Counted from the stretch's first letter, positions 23,304-32,297 are shown. The stretch is 64,000 nucleotides of DNA from Phenylobacterium sp. (GCF_004799515.1 NZ_SSMX01000026.1:248001-312000); one strand, 5' to 3'. Numbers and translations are program-made. Notes: generated from the letters alone by a model not told the origin.

Positions 23304-23795
23304 GTAGGTCATCCCGAGCAGCGAGGTGTCGAGGCCCTTGTCGATGATCAGGGCGTCGACGTTGGTCAGCGTCGCCCCGCCCACCGTCACCTTGGCCAGC
23401 TTGACGGCCGCGGCGCGGGCCTGGCCGGCGGCGGTGGTGACCGTGTAGCCGTACTTCAGGTCGGCCAGGTCGAAGCCCAGCCGCCGCGCGTCGCCGGGCG
23501 TCAGCGCCACGGCGGTGGCGCCGGTGTCCACCAGGAAGCGCACGCTGGCGCCATTGACCTCGCCCTGCGCCCAATAGTGGCCGTCGCTGGCCTTGCGGAT
23601 CTCGGCCTGAGGCTCGCTGGGCGGCGGGGTCGGCGTCGACACCGGCATGGGCGCGATGATCGGCCCAGAGGTCGCCGCCTCAGCGGCCCGCAGCTCCGGC
23701 AGGCGGTGGGAGACCATCAGAATGGTCTCGGCGCTGACCACGGCCGACAGGGCCGCCAGGCTCGTCACCAGAGTGAATTTAAGGGCCTCGGACAC
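23247..23795 (-). CDS. Retropepsin-like aspartic protease (TIGR02281 family)
   Basis: 182 residues. N-terminal membrane anchor (about 8-27), a Pro-rich linker, then a clan AA retropepsin-like domain with the active-site triad D-T-G-A in FLVDTGATAVALT, and the C-terminal LLGMTYLGRLASF. One active-site motif per chain means it works as a dimer in the periplasm. Convergent with dusA, overlapping it by 57 bases. Confidence 0.87.
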   Translation of the reverse strand: MSEALKFTLVTSLAALSAVVSAETILMVSHRLPELRAAEAATSGPIIAPMPVSTPTPPPSEPQAEIRKASDGHYWAQGEVNGASVRFLVDTGATAVALTPGDARRLGFDLADLKYGYTVTTAAGQARAAAVKLAKVTVGGATLTNVDALIIDKGLDTSLLGMTYLGRLASFQATRETLILKP

Positions 23796-23885
23796 TGTTT
23801 CAGCAACCCCACATCGGCCATTTTGACCTGTTGTTCTGAGCCGAAACTAACCCAGGTGAGGTTTTGAAGCGGTGAAGATGCAGGC

Positions 23886-24143
23886 TTAACCAAACATGGC
23901 CAGCTTGTCGGGACGGATGCGGCTGCGGCGCGCCGGCAGCTGGGCCATGATTTCCGCTCGTTCCGCGTCGCTCAACCGCGACCAGGTCGCCACTTCAGAG
24001 AGCTGGCGGTAGCAGCCCATGCAGAGGCCGCTTTCCCCGTCGACCACGCAGACCTTGATGCAAGGGGTGGCGATGGCCTTGGGCGGGCCGCCGGGCGGGG
24101 CGGGCGGCGGCAAGGTCGGCTTGAGGGGCGGGCGTTCGCTCAT
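23886..24143 (-). CDS. DUF1289 small cysteine-rich protein
   Basis: 85 residues. Pro-rich start, then the DUF1289 pattern TPCIKVCVVDGESGLCMGCY with four cysteines, followed by EVATWSRLSDAERAEIM. Four cysteines suggest metal binding; the family's function is not known. ATG 24143 overlaps the stop of the thioesterase gene, so the two are co-translated. Confidence 0.85.
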   Translation of the reverse strand: MSERPPLKPTLPPPAPPGGPPKAIATPCIKVCVVDGESGLCMGCYRQLSEVATWSRLSDAERAEIMAQLPARRSRIRPDKLAMFG

Positions 24144-24571
24144 GGCTGCGGCAGAGCGTAGGTGACGATGGCCTGGGCCGCCAGCCGGTCCGGCCCCTCT
24201 GTCCAGAGCCTGACGTCGCAGACGGCGTTGCGGCGGCCGAGCCGCAGCAGCTGCGCCTCGGCGTGCAGGTCGCCGGGGACCGCGCCGCGCAGGAAACTCA
24301 TGTTCAGGGCCGAGGTCACCGCCATCAACTGGTCGCCGATGTGCGCCAGCACAAGGGCGTAGGCCGCCGTGTCGGAGAGCGACATCAGGGTGGGCCCCGA
24401 GATCACGCCGCCGGGCCGCAGCAGGCCCTCGCGATAGGCCGCCACCACCTTCACCCGTCCCGGCGCGACCTCGGTCACGGTGGGGAAGGCGACCGGCGCG
24501 GCGTCGGGGAAGGCCTTGCGCAAGAGGGCGTTGACGCCCGCGGCGTCGAGAACAGGGTTCGGCGTGGCCAT
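24140..24571 (-). CDS. Hotdog-fold thioesterase, PaaI family
   Basis: 143 residues, the usual size for a single hotdog domain. Seen are the helix-strand signature LRPGGVISGPTLMSLSDTAAYALVL (the catalytic Asp or its neighbour lies in SLSD) and LNMSFLRGAVPGDLHAEAQLLRLGRR, typical of PaaI-type acyl-CoA thioesterases. Natural substrate unknown. First gene of a two-gene unit with DUF1289. Confidence 0.8.
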   Translation of the reverse strand: MATPNPVLDAAGVNALLRKAFPDAAPVAFPTVTEVAPGRVKVVAAYREGLLRPGGVISGPTLMSLSDTAAYALVLAHIGDQLMAVTSALNMSFLRGAVPGDLHAEAQLLRLGRRNAVCDVRLWTEGPDRLAAQAIVTYALPQP

Positions 24572-24589
24572 AGCCCCTTACATGCAACC

Positions 24590-24749
24590 GGGGCGGAAGC
24601 TGGACAAGTAAATTATAGTCATAAGTAACACCATTCGATGTCACTGTTACGCCAAACATTAAATACTGTTCATTGCCTCCAATTAATTTGAGATTCTGCA
24701 GGTGAGCGCCCAGTTTCCGGCCGGGGCTTATCCTGAGGGAGAAACATTC
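24590..24749 (+). promoter_or_regulatory. AT-rich promoter region before the small secreted protein
   Basis: Unusually AT-rich for this genome between two divergent genes (for example TAAATTATAGTCATAAGTAA). GAGGGAGA precedes the ATG at 24750 as ribosome binding site. I do not assign a specific sigma factor; the divergent thioesterase gene must also start from this region. Confidence 0.45.
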
Positions 24750-25091
24750 ATGAAAACCGCTGCTATCATTCTGGCGACCCTCGGCCTCGCTGTCGCGGGA
24801 AGCGCCATCGCCGCCGATCACCTGACCGCCGTCGATTACATCAAGGCCGCCCGCTGCAAGGGCCTGGCCGAAGGGCTCGGCGCCACCGCCAACACCTCCA
24901 GCCTCGACGCCCTGGTGAAAAGCGAGGGCGCGATCCAGCCCACGCCGATCTACACGCGCGCCCAGGACGAAATGCAGCGCGCCAAGCGCGACGCCAGCCA
25001 CGACGACGCCAAGGACCGCCTGACAGCCGAACTCAACGGGCCCTGCATGGCCTTCATGAGCGGCGGCAAGGTGACCGCCTCGGCCCGCTGA
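24750..25091 (+). CDS. Small secreted protein of unknown function
   Basis: 113 residues. Clear signal peptide (MKTAAIILATLGLAVAGSAIA, cleavage after Ala-Ile-Ala about residue 21). The mature part is about 92 residues, mostly helical, with two cysteines (in ARCKG and GPCMAF) that could form a disulfide. Not a family I recognise. A strong intrinsic terminator follows, so it is a single-gene unit. Confidence 0.7.
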   Translation: MKTAAIILATLGLAVAGSAIAADHLTAVDYIKAARCKGLAEGLGATANTSSLDALVKSEGAIQPTPIYTRAQDEMQRAKRDASHDDAKDRLTAELNGPCMAFMSGGKVTASAR

Positions 25092-25133
25092 CGACCGACC
25101 GCGCTTTCGCCCCACTCGGCTGATCTGTAGCCG

Positions 25134-25168
25134 GCGCGCCGAACCCCCCAGGTCGGCGCGCTTTTCCT
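25134..25168 (+). terminator. Intrinsic terminator
   Basis: Perfect 9-bp stem (25134-25142 with 25153-25161, GCGCGCCGA/TCGGCGCGC), 10-base loop, then TTTTCCTT. Ends the transcript of the small secreted protein. Confidence 0.8.
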
Positions 25169-25241
25169 TGCGGGGAACCCGGGCTTCGGCTTCGGTCTTC
25201 CGTGTTGAGGACGGACGGGGCGTGGAAGGGGCGGTGTCGCT

Positions 25242-26741
25242 TTGAGTTCGGGGACCAGGCCTGCGTTGCTGACGCCGGGCGACACCTGCTGGCGCACGGC
25301 GCGCTCCGACCGGGCGGCCTTCCTGGTGGACTCCGAGGCCTATTTCGCCGCTGTCTTCGACGCCCTGCAGAACGCGCGCCGCTCGGTGCTGCTGCTGGGC
25401 TGGGGCTTCGACCCGCGCACCCGGCTGTTCCCCGACGGTTATGACGGCCCTGACGACCCGGACGAGGTGGGCCGCATCCTGATCGAGCTGGCCCGCGCGC
25501 GGCCGGAGCTCGACGTGCGCCTGCTGATCTGGCGTTCGGCCTTCGCCATCGCCGCTCAGCAGGAGTTCTTCCCGCACCGGGCGCGGCGGTGGTTCAAGGG
25601 CTCGCCGGTGAAGTTCTGGCTGGACGACCACGTGCCCTTCGGCGCCTGCCACCATCAGAAGGTGCTGGTGATCGACGACCGGATCGCCTTCTGCGGCGGC
25701 GGCGACATCTCGGTGGACCGCTGGGACACGCCGGGTCACCGCGACGACGACCCGCGGCGGATCATGCCGGACCAGGACTACCACGCGCCCCGCCACGAGG
25801 TGATGATGCTGGTGGACGGGCCGGCCGCCGCGGCGCTGGGCGACCTCTGCCGCATCCGCTGGGCCAAGGCCACGGGCGAGACGGTGGCCCCGCCCGAGGA
25901 CGCCGGCGGCGATCCCTGGCCCGACCATGTGCCGGCCGCGCTGACGGACGTGGAGGTGGGCATCGCCCGCACCGTGCCGGCCTGGAAGGCGCAGGAGGAG
26001 GTGGACGAGATCCGCCGCCTGTCGCTGGCCGCCATCGCCCAGGCCCGCGAGATCATCTACTTGGAGAACCAGTACTTCACCTCGCCCTTGATCACCGAGG
26101 CGATCGCCGCGCGGCTGGCCGAGCCGGACGGGCCGGAGGTGGTGCTGGTCTCCACCGGCCATGCGCCGAGCTGGTTCGACCACCTGACCATGGACCGGGC
26201 GCGCGGCGCGATGATCTGGCGGCTGCGTTCGGCCGACGTCTTCGGCCGCTTCCGGGCCTTCTGGCCAGCCACCGCCAAGGGCGACACCATCATCGTCCAC
26301 TCCAAGACCAGCGTCTTCGACGACCGGGTGGTGCGCGTGGGCTCGGCCAACCTCAACAACCGCTCGGGCGGCTTCGACACCGAGTGCGAGCTGGCGGTGG
26401 AGAGCGACGACCCGCGGACGCGCCTGGCCATCGCGGCCTTCCGTGACCGGCTGGTCGGCCACTTCATGGGCCTCACCGGCGACGCCGTCGGCAAGGCCCG
26501 CATCGACTTCGGCGGCCTAGTCCCGGCGATCGACGCGCTCAACCGCGCGGGCCGGTTGCGCCCCATCGAGCCGCCCAAGGTCACCGCCTTCGGGGAGTTC
26601 GTGGCCCAGTACCACCTGGGCGACCCGCAGGACACCAAGGACTCCTGGAACCCCGGCCGCCGCCGCGAGCGGCTCTACCAGGCGGTGCGCGAGATGCAGT
26701 TCCTGGGCGCGCCGGCGGCCATCGCCAGCCTGGACGATTAG
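25242..26741 (+). CDS. Phospholipase D-family protein (cardiolipin synthase-like)
   Basis: 499 residues. Two catalytic HKD motifs: HHQKVLVIDDRIAFCGGGD (about residue 138) and HSKTSVFDDRVVRVGSANLNNRS (about 354). The second is followed by the GSxN(x)N pattern, and no N-terminal membrane helices are seen, unlike cardiolipin synthase ClsA. The length and layout are closer to bacterial PLD or ClsB-type enzymes. TTG start at 25242 is the furthest upstream in frame. Convergent with an endonuclease/exonuclease/phosphatase gene, sharing TTAG. ClsB/YbhP-like pairing of these two families is known in other bacteria. Confidence 0.85.
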   Translation: MSSGTRPALLTPGDTCWRTARSDRAAFLVDSEAYFAAVFDALQNARRSVLLLGWGFDPRTRLFPDGYDGPDDPDEVGRILIELARARPELDVRLLIWRSAFAIAAQQEFFPHRARRWFKGSPVKFWLDDHVPFGACHHQKVLVIDDRIAFCGGGDISVDRWDTPGHRDDDPRRIMPDQDYHAPRHEVMMLVDGPAAAALGDLCRIRWAKATGETVAPPEDAGGDPWPDHVPAALTDVEVGIARTVPAWKAQEEVDEIRRLSLAAIAQAREIIYLENQYFTSPLITEAIAARLAEPDGPEVVLVSTGHAPSWFDHLTMDRARGAMIWRLRSADVFGRFRAFWPATAKGDTIIVHSKTSVFDDRVVRVGSANLNNRSGGFDTECELAVESDDPRTRLAIAAFRDRLVGHFMGLTGDAVGKARIDFGGLVPAIDALNRAGRLRPIEPPKVTAFGEFVAQYHLGDPQDTKDSWNPGRRRERLYQAVREMQFLGAPAAIASLDD

Positions 26742-27472
26742 CCCGCCACCTCGAAGTCCATCACCAGGGGCAGGTGGTCGGAGGCCACGCGGGTGATCGG
26801 GGCGAAGGGCGCGAAGACGTCGGTCACCCGGATCTCCGGGCTCACGAACAGGTGGTCGATGCGCAGCACCGGCAGCGGCGAGGGGAAGGTGGCCGTGGGC
26901 GTCTGGGTCTTGGCCAGCCGCCGGGCCGGCGACAGCCCCTTCAGGAAGGTGCGGTAGACCACCGAGGTGGCCGTCGCGTTGAAGTCGCCCAGCAGGATCT
27001 TCGGGCCCTGGCAGTGGGGATGCTGCAGCCAGGTCGGGCCGGCCAGGAAGGCCGCCTGGATCTGCTGCTCACGCGGCACCAGGCCCAGGTGGGTGTTGAT
27101 GATCTGGACCGGCGCGCCGTCGATCTCCACCTCGACCCACAGCGCCCCGCGCGGCTCGAGCTGCGGGATCGGGCCGTAGCCGGGTAGGGGACCCGACTTC
27201 ACCAGCCGCTCGGGGAAGCCGGTCAGGATCGCGTCGCCGTAGCGTTCCTCCTCGACCGTCAGCGCCGCGTTGAAATGGCAGGCCATGTCCAGCCGCTCGG
27301 CGATCTGATGGGCCTGGTCCACATGACCGGTGCGCGCGCGGCCGACGTCCAGCTCCTGCAGGGCCACGATGTCGGGCTCGAGCTGCGCCAGGACGTCCGC
27401 CACCCGGCCGACGTCCAGCTTGCGGTCGTTCCCGACACAGCGGTGGACGTTGTAGGTGACGATCCTCGGCAT
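26738..27472 (-). CDS. Endonuclease/exonuclease/phosphatase family protein
   Basis: 244 residues. DNase I-like fold with YNVHRCVGND (Asn), ALQELDVGR (metal-binding Glu), NTHLGL, GDFNATATS (Asp-Asn) and SDHLPLVMDF (terminal Asp-His). No signal peptide. The neighbouring PLD-like gene suggests YbhP-like participation in lipid metabolism rather than DNA repair; the sequence alone does not settle this. Confidence 0.82.
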   Translation of the reverse strand: MPRIVTYNVHRCVGNDRKLDVGRVADVLAQLEPDIVALQELDVGRARTGHVDQAHQIAERLDMACHFNAALTVEEERYGDAILTGFPERLVKSGPLPGYGPIPQLEPRGALWVEVEIDGAPVQIINTHLGLVPREQQIQAAFLAGPTWLQHPHCQGPKILLGDFNATATSVVYRTFLKGLSPARRLAKTQTPTATFPSPLPVLRIDHLFVSPEIRVTDVFAPFAPITRVASDHLPLVMDFEVAG

Positions 27473-27550
27473 GGCTCCCCATCAGGCGTGCGCCGGTTGG
27501 CGGGCGCTGGCAAGGCTTGGGAACGGTTGCCGCGCCCTTCGGTTCGCCTC

Positions 27551-28276
27551 ATGGTCGGGCTTGGGCGTTGGGGGACGACGATGCTGGGGATGCTGGCGGC
27601 AGCCTTGATGCAGGCTGCGGCGACGGGGCCATCCGTCATCACCAATCCGGGTTGGGCGGAAAAGCCAACGGGGCGCGACTTGGCTTTATCCTATCCAAGG
27701 GCGGCATTGGCCGCGAATATAGACGGGCGCGCATCTATTCGTTGTGAGGTGAGCAACGCCGGCGGGCTGATCAAATGCCGGGTGACGACCGAATATCCAA
27801 CGGGCCAAGGCTTCGGTGACGCCGCCCTAGCTATGTCGGCCAAGTTCAAAATGAAACCGCGCACGCGTGACGGCGCTGCTGTGGCTGGCGGCGTTGTAGA
27901 TATCCCGATCACCTTCGCACTGCCGCAGTCTTCAGCGACATCCGACCCGGCTCAGCCGCTTCTCACGATGCAAGCTATAACCGTGACGGCTAAACTTCCC
28001 CTTGTGACGCCGGCCAACGATCACACGTTCCACTATTACCCGGACCGAGCTCTTGCAGAGCGGGTGCAGGGGAAAGTGATGCTCCGGTGCACAATCGCCG
28101 CGACAGGAATTCTGGGCGATTGCGGGATCGAATCCGAAGAGCCGAAGGACTATGACTTTGGGTCAACAGCCGTCCAGCTCGCTTCCAAAGTTAAGACAGC
28201 GCCGCACCTGACAGATGGTGTTCCAACTGCCTTTGGTCCCGTCAGGGTGCCGTTCTATTTCATCATTCCTAGGTGA
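27551..28276 (+). CDS. Exported protein with two TonB-C-like domains
   Basis: 241 residues. Likely signal peptide (MLGMLAAALMQAAATG). Two copies of a beta-alpha-beta unit follow, each shaped like the TonB C-terminal domain: YPRAALAANIDGRASIRCEV...IKCRV near residue 45 and YPDRALAERVQGKVMLRCTI...GDCGI near residue 165. Each has a Cys-x10-Cys pair. There is no membrane-spanning TonB N-terminus, so it is not a TonB motor protein. GC content is visibly lower than in its neighbours, suggesting a different history. Confidence 0.65.
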   Translation: MVGLGRWGTTMLGMLAAALMQAAATGPSVITNPGWAEKPTGRDLALSYPRAALAANIDGRASIRCEVSNAGGLIKCRVTTEYPTGQGFGDAALAMSAKFKMKPRTRDGAAVAGGVVDIPITFALPQSSATSDPAQPLLTMQAITVTAKLPLVTPANDHTFHYYPDRALAERVQGKVMLRCTIAATGILGDCGIESEEPKDYDFGSTAVQLASKVKTAPHLTDGVPTAFGPVRVPFYFIIPR

Positions 28277-28366
28277 CGTTGACGTAAGCGTCATCTTCCC
28301 TCGCCGCATCCTTCCGGCGTATGGTCAGCGCGTCGGCGATACGCCGTAAATGCGCCCGCCCGGGAG

Positions 28367-29575
28367 ATGGCCATGAACCTCAACTTCAGCCCCGAAGAGA
28401 ACGCCTTCCGGCAAGAGGTGCGGGCCTTCATCGCCGAGAACTATCCGGCCGAACTGCGCGCGGCGCAGGATAGCGGCCGGCCGCTGACCAAGGCCGAGTA
28501 CCTGATTTGGCACAAGGTGCTGGCCAAGAAGGGCTGGGTCGCGCCCTCGTGGCCGAAGCAGTACGGCGGGACCGACTGGACCCCGACCCAGAAGTACATC
28601 TGGTCCGAGGAGAGCGCGCGGGCCGAGACCCTGCCGCCGCTGCCGTTCGGCGTCTCCATGCTGGCGCCGGTGCTCTACACCTTCGGCTCCGACGAGCAGA
28701 AGGCGAAGTTCCTGCCGGGCATCTACAACGGCGAGGTCTGGTGGTGCCAGGGCTATTCCGAGCCGGGCGCGGGCTCCGACCTGGCCAGCCTGAAGACCAA
28801 GGCCGAGCGCATCACCGGCGACGACGGCAAGGAATACTACCTGGTCAACGGCCAGAAGACCTGGACGACGCTGGGCCAATACGCCGACTGGGGCTTCTTC
28901 CTGGTCCGCACCGATCCCGACTCCAAGCCGCAGGCCGGCATCTCCTTCCTGCTGATCGACATGAAGACGCCGGGGATCTCGGTCCGACCGATCATCACGC
29001 TCGAGGGCGGCCACGAGGTGAACGACGTCTTCCTCGACAATGTGAAGGTGCCGGTCGAGAACCGGGTGTTCCACGAGAACCAGGGCTGGACGCTGGCCAA
29101 GGCGCTGCTGGCGCACGAGCGCTCGGGCATCGCCGGGGTGGCGCGGTCGAAGCGCAACCTCGAGAAGCTGCGTGAGATCGCCAGCACCGAGCATTCCGAC
29201 GCCGGCGGCCCGCTGCTGGGCGACGCCTTCTTCCGCCGCAAGGTGGCCGAGCTGGAGATCGACCTGACGGCCCTGGAGTTCACCGAGCTGCGCACCCTGG
29301 CCGGCGAATCCAGCGGCAAGGGCCCTGGCCCCGAAAGCTCGATCCTCAAGATCAAGGGCACCGAGATCCAGCAGCGCCTGCAGGAACTGGCCCTGGAGGC
29401 CGTGGGCCATTACGGCGCGCCGTTCCTGCGCGACCTCGGCCACAACGCCGGCGTCGGCCCCGAGTATGCCGTCGGCCTGGCCGGCGACATGTTCAACGGC
29501 CGCAAGACCTCGATCTACGGCGGCTCCAACGAGATCCAACGCAACATCATCGCCAAGATGGTGCTGGGGCTCTAG
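28367..29575 (+). CDS. Acyl-CoA dehydrogenase, pimeloyl-CoA dehydrogenase large-subunit type
   Basis: 402 residues. Acyl-CoA dehydrogenase fold: N-terminal helical domain, WWCQGYSEPGAGSDLASLKT (FAD/substrate loop), GQKTWTTLGQYADW, and the C-terminal YGGSNEIQRNIIAKMVLGL. It resembles the large subunit of a two-protein dehydrogenase of the PimC/PimD type, which acts on dicarboxylic or medium-chain acyl-CoAs. ATG 28367 follows GGGAG; a second ATG two codons later is possible. The small-subunit gene follows after 62 bases. Confidence 0.87.
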   Translation: MAMNLNFSPEENAFRQEVRAFIAENYPAELRAAQDSGRPLTKAEYLIWHKVLAKKGWVAPSWPKQYGGTDWTPTQKYIWSEESARAETLPPLPFGVSMLAPVLYTFGSDEQKAKFLPGIYNGEVWWCQGYSEPGAGSDLASLKTKAERITGDDGKEYYLVNGQKTWTTLGQYADWGFFLVRTDPDSKPQAGISFLLIDMKTPGISVRPIITLEGGHEVNDVFLDNVKVPVENRVFHENQGWTLAKALLAHERSGIAGVARSKRNLEKLREIASTEHSDAGGPLLGDAFFRRKVAELEIDLTALEFTELRTLAGESSGKGPGPESSILKIKGTEIQQRLQELALEAVGHYGAPFLRDLGHNAGVGPEYAVGLAGDMFNGRKTSIYGGSNEIQRNIIAKMVLGL

Positions 29576-29637
29576 AGCCTCGCCGTCGACGCCCGACCGA
29601 CCGCCTTCTGACCGACAACGCCTGCCGGAGTAGCCCC

Positions 29638-30780
29638 GTGGACTTCAACTTCACCGACGAGCAGTCGATGCTGCGCGACACCGTGGCGAGCTATCTGGCC
29701 GACCATTATTCCTTCGACCAGCGCCGGGCGATGCTGAAGGCGCCGCCGCACTGGAGCCCCACGATCTGGAAGGCCTTCGCCGAGGAGCTGGGCATCCTGG
29801 GCGCGCCCTTCGCCGAGGAGCTGGGCGGCCTGGGCGGCGGGCCGGTCGAGAACCTGGTTGTCATGCAGGAGATGGGCCGCGCCCTGGTCGTCGAGCCCTA
29901 CCTGGGCACGGTGGTGATCGGCGGCGGCTTCCTGAAGCACTCCGGCTATCCACAGGCCGAGGCGCTGATCGGGCAGATCATCGCCGGCGAGGCGATCTTC
30001 GCCTTCGCCTACGCCGAGCCGCAGGGCCGCTACAACCTCGCCGACCTGAAGACCACGGCGAAGAAGGAGGGCGGGTCCTATGTCCTGAACGGCCAGAAGG
30101 CGGTCGTGATCGGCGCGCCCTACGCCACCCACCTGATCGTCACCGCCCGCACCGCCGGCGGCCAGCGCGACGCCGAGGGGATCAGCGTCTTCATCGTCGA
30201 GAAGGGCGCGGCCGGCGTCACGACGCGGGACTATCCGACGGTCGACGGCCACCTCGCCTCCGAGGTCGTGCTGGAGAACGTCAAGGTCGACGGCTCGGCC
30301 CTGGTGGGCCCCGAGAACCACGCCCTGCCGCTGATCGAGAAGGTGGTGGACGAGGCCGTCGTGGCCACCTGCGGCGAGGCCTGCGGCGTCTTGGCCAAGC
30401 TGCATGAGGGGACGCTGGAGTACACCCGCCAGCGCAAGCAGTTCGGCCAGCCGATCTCGGCCTTCCAGGTGCTGCAGCACCGCATGGTCGACATGTTCAT
30501 CCAGGTCGAGCAGTCGGTCTCGATGACCTACATGGCCACCATCAAGCTCAGCGACGAGGCGGAGCGGGCCAAGGCCGCCGCCGCCGCCAAGGTGCAGATC
30601 GGCAAGGCGTGCAAGTTCGTCGGCCAGAACGCCATCCAGCTGCACGGCGGCATGGGCATGACCGACGAGATGGCCATCGGCCACTACTTCAAGCGCGCCA
30701 CCATGATCGAGAGCGCCTTCGGGTCCACCGACCACCACCTGGCCCGCTACGAGTTCCTGAGCCTCGGCCAGGCGGCCTGA
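29638..30780 (+). CDS. Acyl-CoA dehydrogenase, pimeloyl-CoA dehydrogenase small-subunit type
   Basis: 380 residues with a similar fold: FTDEQSMLRDTVASYLADHY at the start, QGRYNLADLKTTA, GQKAVVIGAPYATHLIV, RQRKQFGQPISAFQVLQHRM and the cofactor loop LHGGMGMTDEMAIGHYFKR. Pairs with the preceding gene. One subunit of such pairs usually carries the catalytic base; I cannot assign it by eye. GTG start at 29638, the first start consistent with the family's MDFNFTDEQ beginning. Confidence 0.85.
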   Translation: MDFNFTDEQSMLRDTVASYLADHYSFDQRRAMLKAPPHWSPTIWKAFAEELGILGAPFAEELGGLGGGPVENLVVMQEMGRALVVEPYLGTVVIGGGFLKHSGYPQAEALIGQIIAGEAIFAFAYAEPQGRYNLADLKTTAKKEGGSYVLNGQKAVVIGAPYATHLIVTARTAGGQRDAEGISVFIVEKGAAGVTTRDYPTVDGHLASEVVLENVKVDGSALVGPENHALPLIEKVVDEAVVATCGEACGVLAKLHEGTLEYTRQRKQFGQPISAFQVLQHRMVDMFIQVEQSVSMTYMATIKLSDEAERAKAAAAAKVQIGKACKFVGQNAIQLHGGMGMTDEMAIGHYFKRATMIESAFGSTDHHLARYEFLSLGQAA

Positions 30781-30847
30781 CCTCTTCACCCGCTGGGTGC
30801 GGGCGGGGAGGCGTGACCAGGGCGGCGGGGCGCCCTAAGTCTGGGGC

Positions 30848-31567
30848 ATGGATTTCATCGAGGCGCCCAGCCCCAACTTCGACGCGCGCACCGCCCCGCC
30901 GGACATCCTGGTGCTGCACTACACCGGCATGCGCACCGGGCCGGAAGCGCTGGACCGGCTGCGCGATCCCGAGGCCAAGGTCTCATCGCATTACATGGTC
31001 GAGGAGGACGGGCGCATCTTCCGCCTGGTCCCAGAGGAGCGGCGCGCCTGGCATGCGGGCGTCTCCTACTGGAAGGGCGAGCGGAACATCAACGGCGTCT
31101 CCATCGGGGTGGAGATCGTCAATCCGGGCCACGAGTTCGGCTATCGGCCGTTCCCCGAGGCGCAGGTTGCGGCCGTCGTCTCCCTCATCACGGATATCCG
31201 CAGCCGCTGGATGATCCCCGACGACCGCATCGTGGGCCACGCCGACGTGGCGCCGGGCCGCAAGCAAGACCCGGGCGAGCTGTTCCCCTGGAAGCGCCTG
31301 GCCGAGGCTGGCCATGGCCTCTGGGTCGAGGCCCCGCCCGCGCCCGGCGCGCCGCTGGCGCAGGGCGAACAGAGCGCGGCGGTCTTCGCCCTGCAGGCCG
31401 GCTTCACCCGGCTGGGCTACGACCTGCCGCCATCGGGCCAGTTCGACGCGGCCACCGCGGACGTGGTCACCGCCTTCCAGCGCCATTGGCGCCCGCGGCA
31501 GGTGGACGGGATCGCCGACGGCGAGACCCGCGCCCAGCTCATCGCGCTGTTGCGGCTGGCCGGCTGA
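30848..31567 (+). CDS. N-acetylmuramoyl-L-alanine amidase, AmpD/AmiD-like
   Basis: 239 residues. Amidase_2 domain with zinc ligand candidates His in LVLHYTGM, and His and Asp in VGHADVAPGRKQDPGELFPW, plus SSHYMVEEDGRIFRLV. The C-terminal 70 residues are a peptidoglycan-binding domain (LQAGFTRLGYDLPPSGQFDA). No signal peptide, so a cytoplasmic role in cell wall recycling is likelier than an outer-membrane AmiD role. Its stop overlaps the next start by one base. Confidence 0.85.
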   Translation: MDFIEAPSPNFDARTAPPDILVLHYTGMRTGPEALDRLRDPEAKVSSHYMVEEDGRIFRLVPEERRAWHAGVSYWKGERNINGVSIGVEIVNPGHEFGYRPFPEAQVAAVVSLITDIRSRWMIPDDRIVGHADVAPGRKQDPGELFPWKRLAEAGHGLWVEAPPAPGAPLAQGEQSAAVFALQAGFTRLGYDLPPSGQFDAATADVVTAFQRHWRPRQVDGIADGETRAQLIALLRLAG

Positions 31568-32181
31568 TGCATCCCGCGCCGCTCTTCCATGTGACCGACC
31601 GCGACGCCTTGCAGGCCCTGTTGCGCATCCAGCCGTTCGTGACCCTCTGCGCGGCGCCGGACGGCCGTCCGCGCGTCGCCCATGCGCCGGTGGTGGTCAC
31701 CGAGGCCGACGGCGCGCTCTACCTCGACTTCCACCTGGCGCGCGGTAATGCGTTGGCGCCCTTCCTGGCGGGCGGATTCCGCGCGGTGGCGGTCAGCCTG
31801 GGCCCTGACGCATATGTCAGCCCCGACTGGTACGGCGCGCCGGACCAGGTGCCGACCTGGAACTACCTGACCGTCGAGGCCGAGGGGCCGGTGACGGCCA
31901 TGGACGAGGCCTTGCTGATCGATCTGCTCGACCGGCTCTCCGCCCAGGAAGAGGCGAGGCTGGCGCCCAAGCCGCCCTGGACGCGGGACAAGATGTCGCC
32001 GGGCCGCTTCGAGGCCATGCTGCGCGGCATCGTCGGCGCCCGGCTGACCGTCGAGCGGCTGGAGGGGACCTCCAAGCTCTCTCAGAACAAGACGGCCGAT
32101 CAGCAGGCCGGCGTCGCGGCCGCCCTGGGCGACCATCCGATCGCGGGCCTGATGCACGCCACAATTCCGCCCGCAGCCTGA
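31567..32181 (+). CDS. PaiB-type FMN-binding protein
   Basis: 204 residues, the family's usual length. PaiB/FMN-binding split-barrel features: LRIQPFVTLCA, HLARGNAL, DAYVSPDWYGAPDQVPTWNY and the C-terminal KLSQNKTADQQAGV. Described as a negative regulator of sporulation and protease genes in Bacillus; in Proteobacteria its role is uncertain. ATG 31567 overlaps the amidase stop (TGATG). Confidence 0.85.
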   Translation: MHPAPLFHVTDRDALQALLRIQPFVTLCAAPDGRPRVAHAPVVVTEADGALYLDFHLARGNALAPFLAGGFRAVAVSLGPDAYVSPDWYGAPDQVPTWNYLTVEAEGPVTAMDEALLIDLLDRLSAQEEARLAPKPPWTRDKMSPGRFEAMLRGIVGARLTVERLEGTSKLSQNKTADQQAGVAAALGDHPIAGLMHATIPPAA

Positions 32182-32297
32182 ACGGCGAGAATTCCTAGTC
32201 ATCAGATCGGGTTCAGAGCGCGGACCGCATCTTGTGCGGGCTTGGCGCCGACCCTTAGCCGACGTGCAAGCGGCTAGACCCTCGAAGGAACCAAGTC

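Noticed and set aside
28280-28293. Small hairpin TGACG-TAAG-CGTCA as terminator
   Set aside because: Only a 5-bp stem and no T-run; too weak to call.
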